This document shows, piece after piece, positions 7,992 through 13,315 of a stretch of 13,673 nucleotides of DNA. Origin of the DNA: an uncultured Clostridia bacterium (GTDB lineage Bacteria; Bacillota; Clostridia; Oscillospirales; Ruminococcaceae); the NCBI GenBank assembly GCA_947625455.1, contig CANQOJ010000043.1, positions 1 through 13,673 of the forward strand, written 5' to 3'. The position numbers were made by a program, and so were the translations under genes. The notes beneath the pieces were generated by a model. The model did no database searches. It saw nothing but the letters and a program-made list of their open reading frames with translations, and had not been told where the DNA came from. Position 1 is the first letter of the stretch. Every line of letters starts with the position of its first letter.

Positions 7992-8029
7992 TTGAGGGGA
8001 AAACTTTTTTCAAAAAGTTTTCTCCTCAA
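7992..8029 (-). repeat. Second hairpin, related to 7839-7874 in inverted orientation
   Basis: The arms are TTGAGGGGAAAAC followed by Ts, and As followed by GTTTTCTCCTCAA. The stem is about 17 bp with one G-T wobble. Together with its left flank (AAAGTTTTTGGAAGGGG, 7971-7987) it resembles the reverse complement of 7862-7892, so both the hairpin and its flank are shared, not only the stem. The two copies may be the ends of one small element of about 190 bp. Confidence 0.6.
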
Positions 8030-8050
8030 TAACGCGTTAGCGAGCGCACC

Positions 8051-8078
8051 AGATTAAAAGCCTTACGGCTTTGAATCT
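8051..8078. repeat. Small stem-loop with near-perfect 12-bp stem
   Basis: AGATTAAAAGCC (8051-8062), the loop TTAC and GGCTTTGAATCT (8067-8078) pair at 11 of 12 positions. TTT follows on the + strand, a weak terminator-like trait. It lies between the second long hairpin and the first 117-bp palindrome. Function unknown. Confidence 0.45.
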
Positions 8079-8107
8079 TTGGGTGTGGGGGAAACAAGAG
8101 TTTCCGT

Positions 8108-8224
8108 CTAGAGGCTAGAAAGCAAGAGGTTAGAAGCTAGAGTTGAAGTTAAAACAGGGTTTGAAAAGGAAATCTTGTTTTAGTCCAAACTCTAACCTCT
8201 AACCTCTTAATCTCTAACCTCTAG
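8108..8224 (+). repeat. 117-bp palindromic element, copy 1 (+ orientation)
   Basis: The left arm at 8108-8158 (51 bases) and the right arm at 8174-8224 (51 bases) are reverse complements at 39 of 51 positions by my count. They enclose a 15-base asymmetric centre, GTTTGAAAAGGAAAT (8159-8173). Both ends are CTAG. The arms are made of degenerate seven-base units such as CTAGAGG, CTAGAAA, TTAGAAG and CTAGAGT. Most arm mismatches are transitions, so as RNA many remain G-U pairs, more of them in a minus-strand transcript. It has the same length as copy 2, without indels, and about 85% identity to it. Confidence 0.88.
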
Positions 8225-8328
8225 TAGGGCAGGTGCCACCGCCCCCTAAATTAAAACACGGTTTGGTAAAGCGAAAAATTGACTGGTTTACGCTCGTTTT
8301 GTTCTCGGAGCGGTGCTTTGTTGCCCTT

Positions 8329-8445
8329 CTAGATGCTAGAAATTAAGAAGTTAGAGGCTAGAGTTTAGATTAAAACAAGATTTCCTCTTCAAACCCTGTT
8401 TTGATTTCAACTCTAGCCTCTAACTTCTCAATCTCTAGCTTCTAG
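8329..8445 (-). repeat. 117-bp palindromic element, copy 2 (- orientation)
   Basis: The left arm at 8329-8379 and right arm at 8395-8445, 51 bases each, are complementary at 44 of 51 positions. The centre at 8380-8394 reads ATTTCCTCTTCAAAC, which on the minus strand is GTTTGAAGAGGAAAT, one base different from copy 1. The copy therefore faces copy 1. It ends in CTAG at both sides and has the same seven-base units in its arms. Confidence 0.88.
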
Positions 8446-8447
8446 TC

Positions 8448-8466
8448 GGGGTTCAAGGGGAAAACC
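8448..8466 (-). repeat. Fragment of the GGGGGAAACC hairpin family
   Basis: The 19 bases GGGGTTCAAGGGGAAAACC are the reverse complement of 7862-7880 with one mismatch. They start three bases after the right end of palindrome copy 2. Only one arm plus flank remains, followed by CACCTTTTGGCGTAT, which resembles TCTTTGGCGCATA at 7919-7931. Confidence 0.55.
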
Positions 8467-8486
8467 ACCTTTTGGCGTATTTAGTT

Positions 8487-8498
8487 CGCTTTAGCGTC
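8487..8498 (-). repeat. 12-bp repeat at gatB stop, inverted match at recN stop
   Basis: On the minus strand this reads GACGCTAAAGCG and overlaps the gatB TGA. It matches 11 of 12 bases of 7818-7829 in inverted orientation. Confidence 0.35.
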
Positions 8499-9930
8499 AT
8501 TCTTCAAGTTTCTTTGTCAGATACTCCTGAATGGCTTTGGGTGACGCAAGACCTTTCAGAGCCTTGTTTGCCTGTCCCATAAAGAACCCGAAAACCTTTT
8601 TGTCGCCGTTTTTGTACTGTTCAACGGGCTTGGGGTTGTTGGCGATTATCTCGTCAATTGTCTTTGCAAGCAGGTCATTGTCCTCTTTTATCCACAAATC
8701 CTCTTTTTGCGCAATATCATCGGGCTTTTCTCCCGTTTCAATCATCTTTCCGAGAACAACTTTCGTGTTTGACTGCGACAGCTTGTCTGTCTGCAAAAGT
8801 TCAACAAGCCTTGCAAAATCCGCGCCCGTAAACTTAAGGTTTTCCATGTCCGCTTCGCCAAGGTTTATTCTCCTTGTAAGTTCGCCGACAATGTAATTCG
8901 CGACAGCTTTCGGGTTGTTGTACGCGGCGATTGCCTCGTCAAAGAAATCGCAGACCTTTTTGTCGCCGACGATAATATCCGCGTCAGCTTTCTTAAGCCC
9001 AAGAGAATTTACATAACGCTCAACTCTCTGTTCTGGAAGTTCGGGAATGGAGTTCTTTATCTCCTCAAGTTCTTCTTCCGTGAAGATTATCGGCGGAATG
9101 TCTGGATCTGGGAAATAGCGGTAGTCATGCGCGTCCTCTTTCGAGCGCATTGCCGTTGTTTCGCCTAACGCTTCGTTAAATCTGCGCGTTTCCTGGATAA
9201 CGTGTTCTCCGCTTTCCAGAATTTCCTCCTGCCTGTCAATTTCGACCTCGATTGCCTTGGCTATTGCTTTGAGCGAGTTCAGGTTCTTAAGCTCCGTCCT
9301 TGTGCCGAGTTCCGTGCTTCCTTTCGGAGCAATTGAGATGTTCACATCACATCTTATCGAGCCTTGTTCCATTTTGCAGTCGCAAATGCCCGCGTATTGC
9401 AAAAGCAGTTTTACCTTTTCCATAAACGCTATCACTTCATCAGCGCTGTGGAAATCAGGCTCGGTCACTATCTCAATAAGCGGTATTCCGCAGCGGTTGT
9501 AGTCCGCAAGCGAAATCCTGTTCACCTCGTCATGAACAAGTTTTCCCGCGTCCTCTTCAAGATGTATGCGGTTTATTCTTATCGTCTTTTCCTCGCCGTT
9601 TACGTTTATCTTAACGTTACCCGAAAGGCACACAGGGCGGGGCATCTGTGAAATCTGATATGCTTTCGGCAGGTCGGGGTAGAAGTAGTTCTTTCTGTCC
9701 CATTTGGTGAACCTTGAAATCTCGCAGTTCATAACATATCCCGCTTTTATGATATACTCAACGGCTTTTCTGTTCAGTACGGGAAGCGTACCGGGCATAC
9801 CGCTGCATACGGGACAGCAGCGCGAGTTTGGTGTGCCGCCAAATTCGGCAGAACATGTGCAGAAAACCTTTGATTTGGTAAGCAATTCCGCGTGTATTTC
9901 AAGTCCCATTGTCGGAAAATATGCGCTCAT
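8497..9930 (-). CDS. gatB: Aspartyl/glutamyl-tRNA amidotransferase subunit B
   Basis: GatB is the tRNA-binding and kinase-like subunit of GatCAB. It activates the side chain of Glu-tRNA(Gln) or Asp-tRNA(Asn) with ATP and receives ammonia from GatA. The 477 residues are the usual length. Visible are MGLEIHAEL, the Zn-binding cysteines as CxC (24, 26) and CxxC (39, 42), CSGMPGTLPVLN, KNYFYPDLPKAYQISQ, HLEEDAGKLVHD, DYNRCGIPLIEIVTEPD, GTRTELKNLNS and RYFPDPDIPP. The C-terminal YqeY-like domain ends in FMGQANKALKGLASPKAIQEYL. The ATG is preceded by AAGGAGG with seven bases between. It is the last gene of the gatCAB operon, 15 bases after gatA. Confidence 0.97.
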   Translation of the reverse strand: MSAYFPTMGLEIHAELLTKSKVFCTCSAEFGGTPNSRCCPVCSGMPGTLPVLNRKAVEYIIKAGYVMNCEISRFTKWDRKNYFYPDLPKAYQISQMPRPVCLSGNVKINVNGEEKTIRINRIHLEEDAGKLVHDEVNRISLADYNRCGIPLIEIVTEPDFHSADEVIAFMEKVKLLLQYAGICDCKMEQGSIRCDVNISIAPKGSTELGTRTELKNLNSLKAIAKAIEVEIDRQEEILESGEHVIQETRRFNEALGETTAMRSKEDAHDYRYFPDPDIPPIIFTEEELEEIKNSIPELPEQRVERYVNSLGLKKADADIIVGDKKVCDFFDEAIAAYNNPKAVANYIVGELTRRINLGEADMENLKFTGADFARLVELLQTDKLSQSNTKVVLGKMIETGEKPDDIAQKEDLWIKEDNDLLAKTIDEIIANNPKPVEQYKNGDKKVFGFFMGQANKALKGLASPKAIQEYLTKKLEE

Positions 9931-9945
9931 TTTCTTTCCTCCTTA

Positions 9946-11397
9946 TCAAAACTCAGGTGCAACAGGCGTGAAACCCTGTTCCCAAGCGTCTGCTGTCTGC
10001 AATATCGTCTGTTCGTCAAACCGTTTTCCTATTATCGACATTCCTATCGGAAGTCCGCTGTCCTTTTCATATCCGCAGGTTGTTGAAATTCCCGGCAGAC
10101 CTGCGATATTTACCGTTACCGTGCAAATATCTGCGGTGTACATCTTCACGGGATCATTGTCCTGCGCGCCGATTTTATAGGCGGGGGTAGGCGCGGTAGG
10201 CGTCAATATAACATCGCATTTTTCAAAAATCTCGTTGTATTCCTTGATAATTTCCTGCTTCAGCGCGAGGGCTTTTTTGTAATATGCGTCATAATATCCG
10301 CTCGAAAGCGCATAGTTTCCGAGAAGTATACGGCGCTTTACCTCTTCGCCGAAACCTTTGTTTCTGCTGTCGATAATCAGGTCGTTAAATGTTCTGCCCT
10401 CACCTCTGAAGCCGTACTTAATGCCGTCAAATCGCGAGAGATTTGACGCAGCTTCCGCGCAGGCAATAAGATAGTACGCGGGAATTGCGTATTTAAGCCC
10501 CGGCATTGAACATTCTTCAAGAACAGCGCCCTGCTTTTCAAGTTCCTTTGCCGCGCTTAACACCGCGTCCTTAACGCAGCCGTCGATAGCGTCCGAGTAA
10601 AATTCTTTCGGCAGTGCGATTTTCATGCCCTTTATGGGCTGACCTAACTTTTCTGTGAAATCGGGAACGTCAATTCTCGCCGAAGTAGCGTCATGGCGGT
10701 CATATCCGCAGACAGCGTTCAGCAGTATAGCGCAGTCGTGCGCGTCATTTGCGATAGGACCTATCTGGTCGAGAGAACTTGCAAAAGCGACAAGTCCGTA
10801 TCTTGAAACTCTGCCGTAGGTTGGTTTAATTCCCGTAACACCGCAGAACGACGAGGGCTGTCTTATAGAACCTCCCGTATCTGAACCCAACGCCGCGGGC
10901 GCAAGCGATGCGGAAACTGCCGCGGCAGAACCTCCCGAACTTCCTCCGGGAACTCTTTCGAGGTCGTATGGGTTTTTGGTTTTCTTAAACGCGGAAGTTT
11001 GTGTTGAACCGCCCATAGCGAACTCGTCCATTGACGTTTTGCCGAGGAGGACATAGCCCTGTTCGTTCAGTTTTTCAATGACCGAAGCATTGTACGGCGG
11101 TACGAAATCGCCGAGCATTTTGCTGGCGCAGGTTGTTTTAATTCCGTCCGTGCAGATGTTGTCCTTAATTGCAAGGGGTATTCCCGTAAGCGCCTTAGCC
11201 TGTTTTTCATCTATCATCTTCTGCGCTTTTTCAGCGGACTTCAGCGCTTCGTCCTTTGTAACGGTGATGTATGACAGCAGGCTTTCGTCCTTTTCGTCAA
11301 TGTTCTTAAAATATTCTCCGCAAAGTTCTTTCGCGCTTATCTCGCCGCTGTCCAGCATTTTTCTCAAATCGCGTATTTTAGCTTTTGTAAAATTCAT
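9946..11397 (-). CDS. gatA: Aspartyl/glutamyl-tRNA amidotransferase subunit A (amidase)
   Basis: GatA is the glutaminase subunit of GatCAB. It hydrolyses glutamine and channels ammonia to GatB. From the ATG at 11397 it has 483 residues, the normal length. The amidase signature is complete: the catalytic Lys in LAIKDN (K78), the cis-Ser in PGGSSGGSAA (S153), and the nucleophile in GSDTGGSIRQP (S177), followed by GVTGIKPTYGRVSRYGLV. A GTG at 11403 would add two residues but lies only two bases from the AAGGAG ribosome binding site, whereas the ATG at 11397 is eight bases from it. It lies between gatC (12-base gap) and gatB (15-base gap). Confidence 0.97.
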   Translation of the reverse strand: MNFTKAKIRDLRKMLDSGEISAKELCGEYFKNIDEKDESLLSYITVTKDEALKSAEKAQKMIDEKQAKALTGIPLAIKDNICTDGIKTTCASKMLGDFVPPYNASVIEKLNEQGYVLLGKTSMDEFAMGGSTQTSAFKKTKNPYDLERVPGGSSGGSAAAVSASLAPAALGSDTGGSIRQPSSFCGVTGIKPTYGRVSRYGLVAFASSLDQIGPIANDAHDCAILLNAVCGYDRHDATSARIDVPDFTEKLGQPIKGMKIALPKEFYSDAIDGCVKDAVLSAAKELEKQGAVLEECSMPGLKYAIPAYYLIACAEAASNLSRFDGIKYGFRGEGRTFNDLIIDSRNKGFGEEVKRRILLGNYALSSGYYDAYYKKALALKQEIIKEYNEIFEKCDVILTPTAPTPAYKIGAQDNDPVKMYTADICTVTVNIAGLPGISTTCGYEKDSGLPIGMSIIGKRFDEQTILQTADAWEQGFTPVAPEF

Positions 11398-11405
11398 CTT
11401 CACAA

Positions 11406-11411
11406 CTCCTT
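11406..11411 (-). promoter_or_regulatory. gatA ribosome binding site, favours the ATG at 11397
   Basis: On the minus strand AAGGAG overlaps the gatC stop codon. It is eight bases from the ATG at 11397 and only two from the GTG at 11403, so it selects the ATG. Confidence 0.7.
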
Positions 11412-11694
11412 ATTCAACGACTTTCGGCACTACATAGCAGTTGTCGGTATTCTCTGCGTTTTGCAGAAGCTTTTGAGTATCGAATGACTTTTCGGGTATA
11501 TCCTCTCTTGTATCGCAAAAGCGGATTTCGTTGTTGTCCTTGGTGTCGTCATATGTGAGGTCAAAGCCTTTTATCTCGTCCATAAGGTCGATTATATCGC
11601 TCATTTCCCCCATAACCTTTTCCATTCCCTTTTCGTCATAGCTAAGCTTTGAAAGCCCGCAGAGGTGTTCAATGGTTTTCATATCCACTGCCAT
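11410..11694 (-). CDS. gatC: Aspartyl/glutamyl-tRNA amidotransferase subunit C
   Basis: GatC is the small scaffold subunit that wraps around and stabilises the GatA-GatB interface. The 94 residues match the usual 90-100. Family features are the N-terminal IEHLCGLSKLSYDEKGMEKV, the TREDIPEKSF element and the C-terminal LLQNAENTDNCYVVPKVVE, which corresponds to the family's LxNAPxxxxxYFxVPKV ending. The ATG at 11694 has an AAAGGA ribosome binding site about eight bases upstream. It is the first gene of the gatCAB operon, with a good promoter and a leader of about 118 bases upstream. Confidence 0.95.
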   Translation of the reverse strand: MAVDMKTIEHLCGLSKLSYDEKGMEKVMGEMSDIIDLMDEIKGFDLTYDDTKDNNEIRFCDTREDIPEKSFDTQKLLQNAENTDNCYVVPKVVE

Positions 11695-11768
11695 AATATC
11701 AATCCTTTCCTGTATAAGATTTAATTTTCCCGCGCCGAATTTATTAAGTTTAAAACCAAAATATATAT

Positions 11769-11813
11769 TCAGACTGCCGATAAAGTCTGAGACTTGATTT
11801 TTTATTCAGTCTG
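11769..11813 (-). promoter_or_regulatory. gatC leader with alternative short stems
   Basis: In the predicted leader RNA, four short segments alternate: AGACT (11808-11812), AGTCT (11790-11794), AGACT (11784-11788) and AGTCT (11771-11775). The last two form a 7-bp hairpin (11769-11790, 8-base loop). The middle two can instead form AAGTC-TCA-GACTT. The pairings exclude each other, so the leader could switch, but no known riboswitch motif is seen and no T-box TGGNACC sequence is present. Confidence 0.35.
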
Positions 11814-11819
11814 CTATAT

Positions 11820-11848
11820 ATTATACCTTATTTTAACATTTTTTTCAA
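11820..11848 (-). promoter_or_regulatory. Sigma-A-type promoter for gatCAB
   Basis: On the minus strand the -35 is TTGAAA (11843-11848) and the -10 is TATAAT (11820-11825), with a spacer of exactly 17 bases. Transcription should start near 11813, giving a leader of about 118 bases before gatC. Confidence 0.78.
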
Positions 11849-11874
11849 TACTTATTTCAAAATTTTGCCGATTT

Positions 11875-11908
11875 GGGGAAAATGACTATATTTTATGAAT
11901 TTTTCCCC
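11875..11908. repeat. 8-bp inverted repeat upstream of the gatC promoter
   Basis: GGGGAAAA (11875-11882) and TTTTCCCC (11901-11908) are separated by 18 AT-rich bases. The repeat begins 26 bases upstream of the gatC -35. It could be an operator or an unrelated remnant of the GGGGAAA hairpin family. Confidence 0.35.
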
Positions 11909-11932
11909 TATTCATTCTTGCAAGTCGCCCAA

Positions 11933-12050
11933 CTAGGAACTAGAGGTTGAGAAGTTAGAGGGTGGAGTTGAAGTTAAAATAAGGTTTGAAATGGAAATCT
12001 TGTCTTGATTAAAATTCTAGCCTCTAGCTTCTTAAAATTCCAGCTTCTAG
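11933..12050 (+). repeat. 118-bp palindromic element, copy 3 (+ orientation)
   Basis: The left arm at 11933-11983 (51 bases), the centre GTTTGAAATGGAAAT (11984-11998) and the right arm at 11999-12050 (52 bases) repeat the plan of copies 1 and 2. CTAG stands at both ends. The arms pair at about two thirds of positions, so this copy is more decayed and has one extra base. It sits between the divergent promoters for gatCAB and the glutamate synthase operon, 35 bases upstream of the latter's -35. Confidence 0.82.
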
Positions 12051-12085
12051 ATGAAAGTTAAAAATTTATTTCTTGCAAAAAGTGC

Positions 12086-12114
12086 TTGACAAGAATGAAA
12101 AAAGGTGCTATAAT
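12086..12114 (+). promoter_or_regulatory. Full-consensus promoter for the glutamate synthase operon
   Basis: TTGACA (12086-12091), a 17-base spacer and TATAAT (12109-12114), with an extended -10 TG at 12106-12107, match the sigma-A consensus at every position. Transcription should begin near 12121, about 80 bases before the start codon. Confidence 0.9.
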
Positions 12115-12129
12115 ATGAAAGTAATTTGT

Positions 12130-12148
12130 TTCGGATTTTTTATCCGAA
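12130..12148 (+). promoter_or_regulatory. 5' leader hairpin of the glutamate synthase operon
   Basis: TTCGGAT and ATCCGAA form a 7-bp perfect stem around a five-T loop, about ten bases after the predicted transcription start. It could protect the mRNA 5' end. No T-run follows, so termination is unlikely. Confidence 0.5.
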
Positions 12149-12199
12149 TATTCAGACCTTTGTTATTTTCGGCAAGGGATAATTTTAAGGAGTGAGGAT

Positions 12200-13315
12200 A
12201 TGCTGTTAAAAGAGGGAGAAACAAGAATCCCTGCGGGCTGTGCCATTTCGGGCTTTATAAACAGGAGCGGAAAGCGCACAAGCGGAAGTGTGATAGTAAA
12301 TTCCATAGGCTGTATGCACGAACGTTCAAACGGTCTTGGCGGCGGCTACGCGGGATACGGAATTTATCCGGAGTATAAAAATCAGTATGCGTTCCATGTT
12401 TTCTACGATTCAAGCGAAGCAAGGGTAAAGACCGAGGCTTTTCTTGACAGACATTTTGACGTTGTAAATCTTTCGAGAATACCTATCAGGAAAAATCCGA
12501 ATATTACAGATGAACCGCTTATCTGGCGCTATTTCGTCAATCCTCTGCCGACAAAGCTTGCCGACAGTCAGCTTGACGAAAGGACGTTTGTCGCGCGCTG
12601 TGTTATAAGGATAAACGACCAGATCGACGGCGCGTATGTATTTTCGAGCGGCAAGAATATGGGAGTTTTCAAGGCTGTCGGTTATCCCGAAGATGTCGGC
12701 GATTTCTACCGTCTTGAGGAATACAGCGGATATGCCTGGACTGTTCACGGAAGATACCCTACGAACACGCCCGGCTGGTGGGGCGGTGCGCACCCGTTTT
12801 CACTGCTTGACTATACGATAGTTCATAACGGTGAAATCTCGTCATATGACGCAAACAGGCGCTTTATAGAGATGTTCGGCTATAAATGCAACCTGCTTAC
12901 GGATACAGAAGTTATTACATACATTATAGATTATCTTCACAGGAGACTGGATATGCCTCTGGAGGACGTGGCTAAGGTCATAGCTTCTCCTTTCTGGAGC
13001 GAACTTGAAAGCGGGAAATTCAGCCCCGAAGATACCGAAAAGTATAAGCATTTCAGAAACGTGTATTCAAGCCTGCTTATCACAGGGCCGTTTTCTATCA
13101 TCTTAGGCTACAACAACGGTCTTATGGCATTAAACGACAGACTGAAACTCAGAAGCATGGTCTGCGCTGAAAAGGGCGACACTATGTACATTTCTTCCGA
13201 GGAATGTTCTATAAGAACAATGTGCCCCGACGTTGACAGGATATGGTCGCCGCGCGGAGGAGAACCTGTCATTGCAGAACTTGATAAGAGCGCAGCGGAA
13301 AGGTTGGGAAGATAA
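12200..13315 (+). CDS. Class II glutamine amidotransferase subunit of a split (archaeal-type) glutamate synthase
   Basis: This is a stand-alone glutaminase domain that releases ammonia from glutamine for the synthase subunit encoded next. The 371 residues correspond to domain 1 of large GltB proteins (GlxB-like). The probable nucleophile is Cys14 in GCAISGF, preceded by a 13-residue leader that would have to be removed to free the N-terminal Cys. Glutamine-binding elements typical of class II amidotransferases follow: HGRYPTNT (183-190), HNGEISS (209-215) and TDTE (234-237). The ATG follows AAGGAG by seven bases. The stop overlaps the next start by one base (TAATG), so translation is probably coupled. 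It is driven by a full-consensus promoter. The distinctive point is CAIS in place of the more usual CGI/CGV after the catalytic Cys. Confidence 0.88.
   Translation: MLLKEGETRIPAGCAISGFINRSGKRTSGSVIVNSIGCMHERSNGLGGGYAGYGIYPEYKNQYAFHVFYDSSEARVKTEAFLDRHFDVVNLSRIPIRKNPNITDEPLIWRYFVNPLPTKLADSQLDERTFVARCVIRINDQIDGAYVFSSGKNMGVFKAVGYPEDVGDFYRLEEYSGYAWTVHGRYPTNTPGWWGGAHPFSLLDYTIVHNGEISSYDANRRFIEMFGYKCNLLTDTEVITYIIDYLHRRLDMPLEDVAKVIASPFWSELESGKFSPEDTEKYKHFRNVYSSLLITGPFSIILGYNNGLMALNDRLKLRSMVCAEKGDTMYISSEECSIRTMCPDVDRIWSPRGGEPVIAELDKSAAERLGR

Larger units (their letters stand above)
7819..8496. other. Repeat-filled non-coding spacer between convergent recN and gatB
   Basis: The stretch has no plausible gene: the open frames here overlap hairpins and lack ribosome binding sites. 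It holds, in order, a perfect 16-bp hairpin, a direct repeat AAAACAAC at 7936 and 7953, a second related hairpin in the opposite orientation, a small 12-bp stem, two inverted copies of a 117-bp palindrome, and a fragment of the first hairpin family. None of the hairpins is followed by a T-run on either strand, so intrinsic termination is not obvious, although the stems could still limit read-through between the convergent genes. Confidence 0.8.
11695..12199. other. Divergent intergenic region between gatC and the glutamate synthase operon
   Basis: No gene is seen in this 505-base stretch. It holds the gatC leader and promoter, an 8-bp inverted repeat, the third long palindrome, and the promoter and leader of the + strand operon. 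The DNA is AT-rich apart from the palindrome ends. Confidence 0.8.

Noticed and set aside
7657..8013. Minus-strand open frame of 118 codons across the recN end and the hairpins
   Set aside because: It overlaps recN antisense, runs through the two hairpin repeats and has no ribosome binding site or recognisable domain.
8108..8445. CRISPR array
   Set aside because: There are only two units here, they are inverted relative to each other, each is a 117-bp palindrome, and there are no regular spacers or cas genes.
11695..11813. T-box riboswitch upstream of gatCAB
   Set aside because: The leader is only about 118 bases, with no TGGNACC T-box sequence and no terminator before gatC.
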